Part shown: positions 40,234 through 52,453 of the stretch, piece by piece
Numbering within the stretch: position 1 is the stretch's first letter
How the letters are laid out: every line of letters starts with the position of its first letter
NCBI RefSeq assembly: GCF_027744825.2
Contig: NW_026527081.1
Span: forward strand, 213,449 to 277,448
Reading direction: 5' to 3'
DNA length: 64,000 nt
From: Synchiropus splendidus
Lineage: Eukaryota; Chordata; Actinopteri; Syngnathiformes; Callionymidae
Translations under genes and position numbers: made by a program
Notes under the pieces: model-generated
What the model saw: the letters and a program-made list of their open reading frames with translations, nothing else
What the model was told of the DNA's origin: nothing
Database searches by the model: none

Positions 40234-40421
40234 GTAAAAACGCTTTTCAGCCTGAGATAAGGTGGGTTTCGGAACGCCAAACATAAAAGTGTTGATAACT
40301 TTCGAAAAACACTTCAGAGAGCTTAGATTTGATGTGCACCTACTAGAAAGACCCTTTCTGCTATAGTGGGAGGTTAAAATTTCATGTTCTGAAGCTTCCC
40401 TGAAAAGTTATGGCACAATGC
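40234..40421 (+). repeat. Hybrid monomer 215 marking a two-unit deletion in block B
   Basis: Block A has 6,2,1,3,2t at monomers 62-66. Block B has 6, then a unit with GT start and class 3 interior (C70, GAGC, C106), then 2t. This is explained by joining the front of the class 2 unit to the body of the class 3 unit, removing class 1. The unit stays 188 bp. The same type of GT plus class 3 hybrid appears separately at 25757, 53770, 53958 and 56402. Confidence 0.8.
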
Positions 40422-43400
40422 GTAAAAACGCTTTTCAGCCTGAGATAAGGTGGGTTTCGGAACGCCAAACATAAAAGTGTTGATAACTTTGGAAAAACAC
40501 TTCAGACAGTTTAGATTTGATGTGCAACTACTAGAAAGACCCTTTCTGCTATAGTGGGAGGTTAAAATTTCATGTTCTGAAGCTTTCCTGAAAAGTTATG
40601 GCACAATGCACAAAAACGCTTTTCAGCCTGAGATAAGGTGGGTTTCGGAACGCCAAACATAAAAGTGTTGATAACTTTTGAAAAACACTTCAGACAGCTT
40701 AGATTTGATGTGCAACTACTAGAAAGACCCTTTCTGCTATAGTGGGAGGTTAAAATTTCATGTTCTGAAGCTTCCCTGAAAAGTTATGGCACAATGCACA
40801 AAAACGCTTTTCAGCCTGAGATAAGGTGGGTTTCGGAACGCCAAACATAAAAGTGTTGATAACTTTGGAAAAACACTTCAGACAGTTTAGATTTGATGTG
40901 CAACTACTAGAAAGACCCTTTCTGCTATAGTGGGAGGTTAAAATTTCATGTTCTGAAGCTTCCCTGAAAAGTTATGGCACAATGCACAAAAACGCTTTTC
41001 AGCCTGAGATAAGGTGGGTTTCGGAACGCCAAACATAAAAGTGTTGATAACTTTCGAAAAACACTTCAGAGAGCTTAGATTTGATGTGCACCTACTAGAA
41101 AGACCCTTTCTGCTATAGTGGGAGGTTAAAATTTCATGTTCTGAAGCTTTCCTGAAAAGTTATGGCACAATGCACAAAAACGCTTTTCAGCCTGAGATAA
41201 GGTGGGTTTCGGAACGCCAAACATAAAAGTGTTGATAACTTTCGAAAAACACTTCAGAGAGCTTAGATTTGATGTGCACCTACTAGAAAGACCCTTTCTG
41301 CTATAGTGGGAGGTTAAAATTTCATGTTCTGAAGCTTCCCTGAAAAGTTATGGCACAATGCGTAAAAACGCTTTTCAGCCTGAGATAAGGTGGGTTTCGG
41401 AACGCCAAACATAAAAGTGTTGATAACTTTGGAAAAACACTTCAGACAGCTTAGATTTGATGTGCAACTACTAGAAAGACCCTTTCTGCTATAGTGGGAG
41501 GTTAAAATTTCATGTTCTGAAGCTTCCCTGAAAAGTTATGGCACAATGCACAAAAACGCTTTTCAGCCTGAGATAAGGTGGGTTTCGGAACGCCAAACAT
41601 AAAAGTGTTGATAACTTTCGAAAAACACTTCAGACAGCTTAGATTTGATGTGCACCTACTAGAAAGACCCTTTCTGCTATAGTGGGAGGTTAAAATTTCA
41701 TGTTCTGAAGCTTTCCTGAAAAGTTATGGCACAATGCACAAAAACGCTTTTCAGCCTGAGATAAGGTGGGTTTCGGAACGCCAAACATAAAAGTGTTGAT
41801 AACTTTCGAAAAACACTTCAGAGAGCTTAGATTTGATGTGCACCTACTAGAAAGACCCTTTCTGCTATAGTGGGAGGTTAAAATTTCATGTTCTGAAGCT
41901 TCCCTGAAAAGTTATGGCACAATGCGTAAAAACGCTTTTCAGCCTGAGATAAGGTGGGTTTCGGAACGCCAAACATAAAAGTGTTGATAACTTTGGAAAA
42001 ACACTTCAGACAGCTTAGATTTGATGTGCAACTACTAGAAAGACCCTTTCTGCTATAGTGGGAGGTTAAAATTTCATGTTCTGAAGCTTCCCTGAAAAGT
42101 TATGGCACAATGCACAAAAACGCTTTTCAGCCTGAGATAAGGTGGGTTTCGGAACGCCAAACATAAAAGTGTTGATAACTTTCGAAAAACACTTCAGACA
42201 GCTTAGATTTGATGTGCACCTACTAGAAAGACCCTTTCTGCTATAGTGGGAGGTTAAAATTTCATGTTCTGAAGCTTCCCTGAAAAGTTATGGCACAATG
42301 CGTAAAAACGCTTTTCAGCCTGAGATAAGGTGGGTTTCGGAACGCCAAACATAAAAGTGTTGATAACTTTGGAAAAACACTTCAGACAGTTTAGATTTGA
42401 TGTGCAACTACTAGAAAGACCCTTTCTGCTATAGTGGGAGGTTAAAATTTCATGTTCTGAAGCTTCCCTGAAAAGTTATGGCACAATGCACAAAAACGCT
42501 TTTCAGCCTGAGATAAGGTGGGTTTCGGAACGCCAAACATAAAAGTGTTAATAACTTTGGAAAAACACTTCAGACAGTTTAGATTTGATGTGCAACTACT
42601 AGAAAGACCCTTTCTGCTATAGTGGGAGGTTAAAATTTCATGTTCTGAAGCTTCCCTGAAAAGTTATGGCACAATGCACAAAAACGCTTTTCAGCCTGAG
42701 ATAAGGTGGGTTTCGGAACGCCAAACATAAAAGTGTTGATAACTTTCGAAAAACACTTCAGAGAGCTTAGATTTGATGTGCACCTACTAGAAAGACCCTT
42801 TCTGCTATAGTGGGAGGTTAAAATTTCATGTTCTGAAGCTTCCCTGAAAAGTTATGGCACAATGCGGAAAAACGCTTTTCAGCCTGAGATAAGGTGGGTT
42901 TCGGAACGCCAAACATAAAAGTGTTGATAACTTTGGAAAAACACTTCAGACAGTTTAGATTTGATGTGCAACTACTAGAAAGACCCTTTCTGCTATAGTG
43001 GGAGGTTAAAATTTCATGTTCTGAAGCTTTCCTGAAAAGTTATGGCACAATGCACAAAAACGCTTTTCAGCCTGAGATAAGGTGGGTTTCGGAACGCCAA
43101 ACATAAAAGTGTTGATAACTTTTGAAAAACACTTCAGACAGCTTAGATTTGATGTGCAACTACTAGAAAGACCCTTTCTGCTATAGTGGGAGGTTAAAAT
43201 TTCATGTTCTGAAGCTTCCCTGAAAAGTTATGGCACAATGCACAAAAACGCTTTTCAGCCTGAGATAAGGTGGGTTTCGGAACGCCAAACATAAAAGTGT
43301 TGATAACTTTCGAAAAACACTTCAGAGAGCTTAGATTTGATGTGCACCTACTAGAAAGACCCTTTCTGCTATAGTGGGAGGTTAAAATTTCATGTTCTGA

Positions 43401-46400
43401 AGCTTCCCTGAAAAGTTATGGCACAATGCGTAAAAACGCTTTTCAGCCTGAGATAAGGTGGGTTTCGGAACGCCAAACATAAAAGTGTTGATAACTTTGG
43501 AAAAACACTTCAGACAGTTTAGATTTGATGTGCAACTACTAGAAAGACCCTTTCTGCTATAGTGGGAGGTTAAAATTTCATGTTCTGAAGCTTTTCTGAA
43601 AAGTTATGGCACAATGCACAAAAACGCTTTTCAGCCTGAGATAAGGTGGGTTTCGGAACGCCAAACATAAAAGTGTTGATAACTTTTGAAAAACACTTCA
43701 GACAGCTTAGATTTGATGTGCAACTACTAGAAAGACCCTTTCTGCTATAGTGGGAGGTTAAAATTTCATGTTCTGAAGCTTCCCTGAAAAGTTATGGCAC
43801 AATGCACAAAAACGCTTTTCAGCCTGAGATAAGGTGGGTTTCGGAACGCCAAACATAAAAGTGTTGATAACTTTGGAAAAACACTTCAGACAGTTTAGAT
43901 TTGATGTGCAACTACTAGAAAGACCCTTTCTGCTATAGTGGGAGGTTAAAATTTCATGTTCTGAAGCTTCCCTGAAAAGTTATGGCACAATGCACAAAAA
44001 CGCTTTTCAGCCTGAGATAAGGTGGGTTTCGGAACGCCAAACATAAAAGTGTTGATAACTTTGGAAAAACACTTCAGACAGTTTAGATTTGATGTGCAAC
44101 TACTAGAAAGACCCTTTCTGCTATAGTGGGAGGTTAAAATTTCATGTTCTGAAGCTTCCCTGAAAAGTTATGGCACAATGCACAAAAACGCTTTTCAGCC
44201 TGAGATAAGGTGGGTTTCGGAACGCCAAACATAAAAGTGTTGATAACTTTCGAAAAACACTTCAGAGAGCTTAGATTTGATGTGCACCTACTAGAAAGAC
44301 CCTTTCTGCTATAGTGGGAGGTTAAAATTTCATGTTCTGAAGCTTCCCTGAAAAGTTATGGCACAATGCGTAAAAACGCTTTTCAGCCTGAGATAAGGTG
44401 GGTTTCGGAACGCCAAACATAAAAGTGTTGATAACTTTGGAAAAACACTTCAGACAGTTTAGATTTGATGTGCAACTACTAGAAAGACCCTTTCTGCTAT
44501 AGTGGGAGGTTAAAATTTCATGTTCTGAAGCTTTCCTGAAAAGTTATGGCACAATGCACAAAAACGCTTTTCAGCCTGAGATAAGGTGGGTTTCGGAACG
44601 CCAAACATAAAAGTGTTGATAACTTTGGAAAAACACTTCAGACAGTTTAGATTTGATGTGCAACTACTAGAAAGACCCTTTCTGCTATAGTGGGAGGTTA
44701 AAATTTCATGTTCTGAAGCTTTCCTGAAAAGTTATGGCACAATGCACAAAAACGCTTTTCAGCCTGAGATAAGGTGGGTTTCGGAACGCCAAACATAAAA
44801 GTGTTGATAACTTTTGAAAAACACTTCAGACAGCTTAGATTTGATGTGCAACTACTAGAAAGACCCTTTCTGCTATAGTGGGAGGTTAAAATTTCATGTT
44901 CTGAAGCTTCCCTGAAAAGTTATGGCACAATGCACAAAAACGCTTTTCAGCCTGAGATAAGGTGGGTTTCGGAACGCCAAACATAAAAGTGTTGATAACT
45001 TTGGAAAAACACTTCAGACAGTTTAGATTTGATGTGCAACTACTAGAAAGACCCTTTCTGCTATAGTGGGAGGTTAAAATTTCATGTTCTGAAGCTTCCC
45101 TGAAAAGTTATGGCACAATGCACAAAAACGCTTTTCAGCCTGAGATAAGGTGGGTTTCGGAACGCCAAACATAAAAGTGTTGATAACTTTGGAAAAACAC
45201 TTCAGACAGTTTAGATTTGATGTGCAACTACTAGAAAGACCCTTTCTGCTATAGTGGGAGGTTAAAATTTCATGTTCTGAAGCTTCCCTGAAAAGTTATG
45301 GCACAATGCACAAAAACGCTTTTCAGCCTGAGATAAGGTGGGTTTCGGAACGCCAAACATAAAAGTGTTAATAACTTTGGAAAAACACTTCAGACAGTTT
45401 AGATTTGATGTGCAACTACTAGAAAGACCCTTTCTGCTATAGTGGGAGGTTAAAATTTCATGTTCTGAAGCTTCCCTGAAAAGTTATGGCACAATGCACA
45501 AAAACGCTTTTCAGCCTGAGATAAGGTGGGTTTCGGAACGCCAAACATAAAAGTGTTGATAACTTTCGAAAAACACTTCAGACAGCTTAGATTTGATGTG
45601 CACCTACTAGAAAGACCCTTTCTGCTATAGTGGGAGGTTAAAATTTCATGTTCTGAAGCTTCCCTGAAAAGTTATGGCACAATGCGTAAAAACGCTTTTC
45701 AGCCTGAGATAAGGTGGGTTTCGGAACGCCAAACATAAAAGTGTTGATAACTTTGGAAAAACACTTCAGACAGTTTAGATTTGATGTGCAACTACTAGAA
45801 AGACCCTTTCTGCTATAGTGGGAGGTTAAAATTTCATGTTCTGAAGCTTCCCTGAAAAGTTATGGCACAATGCACAAAAACGCTTTTCAGCCTGAGATAA
45901 GGTGGGTTTCGCAACGCCAAACATAAAAGTGTTAATAACTTTGGAAAAACACTTCAGACAGTTTAGATTTGATGTGCAACTACTAGAAAGACCCTTTCTG
46001 CTATAGTGGGAGGTTAAAATTTCATGTTCTGAAGCTTCCCTGAAAAGTTATGGCACAATGCACAAAAACGCTTTTCAGCCTGAGATAAGGTGGGTTTCGG
46101 AACGCCAAACATAAAAGTGTTGATAACTTTCGAAAAACACTTCAGAGAGCTTAGATTTGATGTGCACCTACTAGAAAGACCCTTTCTGCTATAGTGGGAG
46201 GTTAAAATTTCATGTTCTGAAGCTTCCCTGAAAAGTTATGGCACAATGCGTAAAAACGCTTTTCAGCCTGAGATAAGGTGGGTTTCGGAACGCCAAACAT
46301 AAAAGTGTTGATAACTTTGGAAAAACACTTCAGACAGTTTAGATTTGATGTGCAACTACTAGAAAGACCCTTTCTGCTATAGTGGGAGGTTAAAATTTCA

Positions 46401-46813
46401 TGTTCTGAAGCTTCCCTGAAAAGTTATGGCACAATGCACAAAAACGCTTTTCAGCCTGAGATAAGGTGGGTTTCGGAACGCCAAACATAAAAGTGTTGAT
46501 AACTTTGGAAAAACACTTCAGACAGTTTAGATTTGATGTGCAACTACTAGAAAGACCCTTTCTGCTATAGTGGGAGGTTAAAATTTCATGTTCTGAAGCT
46601 TCCCTGAAAAGTTATGGCACAATGCACAAAAACGCTTTTCAGCCTGAGATAAGGTGGGTTTCGGAACGCATAACATAAAAGTGTTCATAACTTTCTAAAA
46701 ACACTTCAGAGAGCTTAGATTTGATGTGCACCTACTAGAAAGACCCTTTCTGCTATAGTGGGAGGTTAAAATTTCATGTTCTGAAGCTTCCCTGAAAAGT
46801 TATGGCACAATGC
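40422..46813 (+). repeat. Duplicated segment D, left copy (monomers 216-249)
   Basis: Overlaps the end of block B and runs to the divergent monomer at 46626. Monomers 234-249 read 5,5,3,2t,5t,4,5,5,1,6,2,1,3,2,5,3v. Compared with 57154-63921, monomer 222 (41550-41737) is a class 6 unit ending with T165, and the class 2, class 1 and class 3t units that follow class 6 in the right copy are missing. This is explained by fusion of a class 6 front to a 3t end. The left copy also keeps a class 3 unit and a GT start near 43242-43617 that are merged into one hybrid in the right copy. Confidence 0.75.
46626..46813 (+). repeat. Divergent monomer 249 (class 3v), left occurrence
   Basis: A class 3 unit with four extra substitutions clustered in 27 bp: A at 46670 and T at 46671 (p45-46), C at 46686 (p61) and T at 46696 (p71). 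The last removes the CpG at p70-71 that class 3 normally has. The identical set occurs only once more, in monomer 340, 17108 bp (91 monomers) downstream. A tight cluster in an otherwise standard unit suggests a short conversion tract from a more diverged relative outside the window. Confidence 0.9.
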
Positions 46814-49800
46814 GTAAAAACGCTTTTCAGCCTGAGATAAGGTGGGTTTCGGAACGCCAAACATAAAAGTGTTGATAACTTTGGAAAAACACTTCAGACA
46901 GTTTAGATTTGATGTGCAACTACTAGAAAGACCCTTTCTGCTATAGTGGGAGGTTAAAATTTCATGTTCTGAAGCTTTCCTGAAAAGTTATGGCACAATG
47001 CACAAAAACGCTTTTCAGCCTGAGATAAGGTGGGTTTCGGAACGCCAAACATAAAAGTGTTGATAACTTTTGAAAAACACTTCAGACAGCTTAGATTTGA
47101 TGTGCAACTACTAGAAAGACCCTTTCTGCTATAGTGGGAGGTTAAAATTTCATGATCTGAAGCTTCCCTGAAAAGTTATGGCACAATGCACAAAAACGCT
47201 TTTCAGCCTGAGATAAGGTGGGTTTCGGAACGCCAAACATAAAAGTGTTGATAACTTTGGAAAAACACTTCAGACAGTTTAGATTTGATGTGCAACTACT
47301 AGAAAGACCCTTTCTGCTATAGTGGGAGGTTAAAATTTCATGTTCTGAAGCTTCCCTGAAAAGTTATGGCACAATGCACAAAAACGCTTTTCAGCCTGAG
47401 ATAAGGTGGGTTTCGGAACGCCAAACATAAAAGTGTTGATAACTTTGGAAAAACACTTCAGACAGTTTAGATTTGATGTGCAACTACTAGAAAGACCCTT
47501 TCTGCTATAGTGGGAGGTTAAAATTTCATGTTCGGAAGCTTCCCTGAAAAGTTATGGCACAATGCACAAAAACGCTTTTCAGCCTGAGATAAGGTGGGTT
47601 TCGGAACGCCAAACATAAAAGTGTTGATAACTTTCGAAAAACACTTCAGAGAGTTTAGATTTGATGTGCACCTACTAGAAAGACCCTTTCTGCTATAGTG
47701 GGAGGTTAAAATTTCATGTTCTGAAGCTTTCCTGAAAAGTTATGGCACAATGCACAAAAACGCTTTTCAGCCTGAGATAAGGTGGGTTTCGGAACGCCAA
47801 ACATAAAAGTGTTGATAACTTTGGAAAAACACTTCAGAGAGCTTAGATTTGATGTGCAACTACTAGAAAGACCCTTTCTGCTATAGTGGGAGGTTAAAAT
47901 TTCATGTTCTGAAGCTTCCCTGAAAAGTTATGGCACAATGCACAAAAACGCTTTTCAGCCTGAGATAAGGTGGGTTTCGGAACGCCAAACATAAAAGTGT
48001 TGATAACTTTCGAAAAACACTTCAGAGAGCTTAGATTTGATGTGCACCTACTAGAAAGACCCTTTCTGCTATAGTGGGAGGTTAAAATTTCATGTTCTGA
48101 AGCTTCCCTGAAAAGTTATGGCACAATGCGTAAAAACGCTTTTCAGCCTGAGATAAGGTGGGTTTCGGAACGCCAAACATAAAAGTGTTGATAACTTTGG
48201 AAAAACACTTCAGACAGTTTAGATTTGATGTGCAACTACTAGAAAGACCCTTTCTGCTATAGTGGGAGGTTAAAATTTCATGTTCTGAAGCTTTCCTGAA
48301 AAGTTATGGCACAATGCACAAAAACGCTTTTCAGCCTGAGATAAGGTGGGTTTCGGAACGCCAAACATAAAAGTGTTGATAACTTTTGAAAAACACTTCA
48401 GACAGCTTAGATTTGATGTGCAACTACTAGAAAGACCCTTTCTGTTATAGTGGGAGGTTAAAATTTCATGTTCTGAAGCTTCCCTGAAAAGTTGTGGCAC
48501 AATGCACAAAAACGCTTTTCAGCCTGAGATAAGGTGGGTTTCGGAACGCCAAACATAAAAGTGTTGATAACTTTGGAAAAACACTTCAGACAGTTTAGAT
48601 TTGATGTGCAACTACTAGAAAGACCCTTTCTGCTATAGTGGGAGGTTAAAATTTCATGTTCTGAAGCTTCCCTGAAAAGTTATGGCACAATGCACAAAAA
48701 CGCTTTTCAGCCTGAGATAAGGTGGGTTTCGGAACGCCAAACATAAAAGTGTTGATAACTTTGGAAAAACACTTCAGACAGTTTAGATTTGATGTGCAAC
48801 TACTAGAAAGACCCTTTCTGCTATAGTGGGAGGTTAAAATTTCATGTTCTGAAGCTTCCCTGAAAAGTTATGGCACAATGCACAAAAACGCTTTTCAGCC
48901 TGAGATAAGGTGGGTTTCGGAACGCCAAACATAAAAGTGTTGATAACTATCGAAAAACACTTCAGAGAGCTTAGATTTGATGTGCACCTACTAGAAAGAC
49001 CCTTTCTGCTATAGTGGGAGGTTAAAATTTCATGTTCTGAAGCTTCCCTGAAAAGTTATGGCACAATGCGTAAAAACGCTTTTCAGCCTGAGATAAGGTG
49101 GGTTTCGGAACGCCAAACATAAAAGTGTTGATAACTTTGGAAAAACACTTCAGACAGTTTAGATTTGATGTGCAACTACTAGAAAGACCCTTTCTGCTAT
49201 AGTGGGAGGTTAAAATTTCATGTTCTGAAGCTTTCCTGAAAAGTTATGGCACAATGCACAAAAACGCTTTTCAGCCTGAGATAAGGTGGGTTTCGGAACG
49301 CCAAACATAAAAGTGTTGATAACTTTGGAAAAACACTTCAGACAGTTTAGATTTGATGTGCAACTACTAGAAAGACCCTTTCTGCTATAGTGGGAGGTTA
49401 AAATTTCATGTTCTGAAGCTTTCCTGAAAAGTTATGGCACAATGCACAAAAACGCTTTTCAGCCTGAGATAAGGTGGGTTTCGGAACGCCAAACATAAAA
49501 GTGTTGATAACTTTTGAAAAACACTTCAGACAGCTTAGATTTGATGTGCAACTACTAGAAAGACCCTTTCTGCTATAGTGGGAGGTTAAAATTTCATGTT
49601 CTGAAGCTTCCCTGAAAAGTTATGGCACAATGCACAAAAACGCTTTTCAGCCTGAGATAAGGTGGGTTTCGGAACGCCAAACATAAAAGTGTTGATAACT
49701 TTGGAAAAACACTTCAGACAGTTTAGATTTGATGTGCAACTACTAGAAAGACCCTTTCTGCTATAGTGGGAGGTTAAAATTTCATATTCTGAAGCTTCCC

Positions 49801-52453
49801 TGAAAAGTTATGGCACAATGCGTAAAAACGCTTTTCAGCCTGAGATAAGGTGGGTTTCGGAACGCCAAACATAAAAGTGTTGATAACTTTGGAAAAACAC
49901 TTCAGACAGTTTAGATTTGATGTGCAACTACTAGAAAGACCCTTTCTGCTATAGTGGGAGGTTAAAATTTCATGTTCTGAAGCTTCCCTGAAAAGTTATG
50001 GCACAATGCACAAAAACGCTTTTCAGCCTGAGATAAGGTGGGTTTCGGAACGCCAAACATAAAAGTGTTAATAACTTTGGAAAAACACTTCAGACAGTTT
50101 AGATTTGATGTGCAACTACTAGAAAGACCCTTTCTGCTATAGTGGGAGGTTAAAATTTCATGTTCTGAAGCTTTCCTGAAAAGTTATGGCACAATGCACA
50201 AAAACGCTTTTCAGCCTGAGATAAGGTGGGTTTCGGAACGCCAAACATAAAAGTGTTGATAACTTTCGAAAAACACTTCAGAGAGCTTAGATTTGATGTG
50301 CACCTACTAGAAAGACCCTTTCTGCTATAGTGGGAGGTTAAAATTTCATGTTCTGAAGCTTCCCTGAAAAGTTATGGCACAATGCGTAAAAACGCTTTTC
50401 AGCCTGAGATAAGGTGGGTTTCGGAACGCCAAACATAAAAGTGTTGATAACTTTGGAAAAACACTTCAGACAGTTTAGATTTGATGTGCAACTACTAGAA
50501 AGACCCTTTCTGCTATAGTGGGAGGTTAAAATTTCATGTTCTGAAGCTTCCCTGAAAAGTTATGGCACAATGCACAAAAACGCTTTTCAGCCTGAGATAA
50601 GGTGGGTTTCGGAACGCCAAACATAAAAGTGTTAATAACTTTGGAAAAACACTTCAGACAGTTTAGATTTGATGTGCAACTACTAGAAAGACCCTTTCTG
50701 CTATAGTGGGAGGTTAAAATTTCATGTTCTGAAGCTTCCCTGAAAAGTTATGGCACAATGCACAAAAACGCTTTTCAGCCTGAGATAAGGTGGGTTTCGG
50801 AACGCCAAACATAAAAGTGTTGATAACTTTCGAAAAACACTTCAGAGAGCTTAGATTTGATGTGCACCTACTAGAAAGACCCTTTCTGCTATAGTGGGAG
50901 GTTAAAATTTCATGTTCTGAAGCTTCCCTGAAAAGTTATGGCACAATGCGTAAAAACGCTTTTCAGCCTGAGATAAGGTGGGTTTCGGAACGCCAAACAT
51001 AAAAGTGTTGATAACTTTGGAAAAACACTTCAGACAGTTTAGATTTGATGTGCAACTACTAGAAAGACCCTTTCTGCTATAGTGGGAGGTTAAAATTTCA
51101 TGTTCTGAAGCTTCCCTGAAAAGTTATGGCACAATGCACAAAAACGCTTTTCAGCCTGAGATAAGGTGGGTTTCGGAACGCCAAACATAAAAGTGTTAAT
51201 AACTTTGGAAAAACACTTCAGACAGTTTAGATTTGATGTGCAACTACTAGAAAGACCCTTTCTGCTATAGTGGGAGGTTAAAATTTCATGTTCTGAAGCT
51301 TTCATGAAAAGTTATGGCACAATGCACAAAAACGCTTTTCAGCCTGAGATAAGGTGGGTTTCGGAACGCCAAACATAAAAGTGTTGATAACTTTCGAAAA
51401 ACACTTCAGAGAGCTTAGATTTGATGTGCACCTACTAGAAAGACCCTTTCTGCTATAGTGGGAGGTTAAAATTTCATGTTCTGAAGCTTCCCTGAAAAGT
51501 TATGGCACAATGCGTAAAAACGCTTTTCAGCCTGAGATAAGGTGGGTTTCGGAACGCCAAACATAAAAGTGTTGATAACTTTGGAAAAACACTTCAGACA
51601 GTTTAGATTTGATGTGCAACTACTAGAAAGACCCTTTCTGCTATAGTGGGAGGTTAAAATTTCATGTTCTGAAGCTTTCCTGAAAAGTTATGGCACAATG
51701 CACAAAAACGCTTTTCAGCCTGAGATAAGGTGGGTTTCGGAACGCCAAACATAAAAGTGTTGATAACTTTTGAAAAACACTTCAGACAGCTTAGATTTGA
51801 TGTGCAACTACTAGAAAGACCCTTTCTGCTATAGTGGGAGGTTAAAATTTCATGTTCTGAAGCTTCCCTGAAAAGTTATGGCACAATGCACAAAAACGCT
51901 TTTCAGCCTGAGATAAGGTGGGTTTCGGAACGCCAAACATAAAAGTGTTGATAACTTTCGAAAAACACTTCAGACAGCTTAGATTTGATGTGCACCTACT
52001 AGAAAGACCCTTTCTGCTATAGTGGGAGGTTAAAATTTCATGTTCTGAAGCTTCCCTGAAAAGTTATGGCACAATGCGTAAAAACGCTTTTCAGCCTGAG
52101 ATAAGGTGGGTTTCGGAACGCCAAACATAAAAGTGTTGATAACTTTGGAAAAACACTTCAGACAGTTTAGATTTGATGTGCAACTACTAGAAAGACCCTT
52201 TCTGCTATAGTGGGAGGTTAAAATTTCATGTTCTGAAGCTTTCCTGAAAAGTTATGGCACAATGCACAAAAACGCTTTTCAGCCTTAGATAAGGTGGGTT
52301 TCGGAACGCCAAACATAAAAGTGTTAATAACTTTGGAAAAACACTTCAGACAGTTTAGATTTGATGTGCAACTACTAGAAAGACCCTTTCTGCTATAGTG
52401 GGAGGTTAAAATTTCATGTTCTGAAGCTTCCCTGAAAAGTTATGGCACAATGC
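46814..52453 (+). repeat. Right-centre region, monomers 250-279
   Basis: Order: 2t,4,5,5,3t,5/3,3,2t,4,5,5,3,2t,5t,4,5,2,1t,3,2,1,3,2,1t,3,2t,4,6,2t,1. Monomers 266-274 are three clean rounds of the trimer 2,1,3 (564 bp). Private single-base changes are more frequent here than in the left half, for example at 47155 (ATGATCTG), 47534 (TTCGGAAG), 48445, 48494, 48950 (AACTATCG), 49786 (CATATTCTG) and 51304. The stretch 4,5,5,3,2t,5t,4,5,2,1 (monomers 258-267) recurs as monomers 324-333, offset 12408 bp. Confidence 0.8.

Larger units (their letters stand above)
28013..43805 (+). repeat. Long block B, monomers 150-233, altered copy of block A
   Basis: Order: 1,1,6,2,1,3,2,1,6,2,1,3,2t,5,1/6,2,3,2t,5,3,2t,4,5,5,3t,3t,3/5,6,2,1,3t,6,2,1,6,2/1,5,3,2t,3,2s,3,2t,4,5,3,2t,4,5p,5q,6,2s,3,2t,4,5,3,2t,4,5p,5q,6,2,1,6,2/3,2t,4,5,3t,3,2c,6t,3,2c,6,2,1,3,2g,4,3,2tt,4. 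Against A it has ten extra monomers (154-163), lacks several single units, and holds only one copy of the stretch that A has twice at a 33-monomer offset. It is therefore 84 monomers long against 112. Places where B lacks units often hold a hybrid monomer (185, 215, 222). Confidence 0.85.

Noticed and set aside
48270..48509. 79-codon open frame on the minus strand
   Set aside because: It exists only because of a private G at 48494, which removes a stop codon (TAA in the minus-strand frame) present in nearly every other copy. It runs across a monomer junction and ends at the satellite's usual stop. The 188-bp unit is not a multiple of three, and the frame has no relation to any protein family I know.
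51090..51305. 71-codon open frame on the minus strand
   Set aside because: A private A at 51304 creates a chance ATG in the same frame; the rest is the standard satellite sequence with the same end. It is a by-product of point mutation, not a gene.
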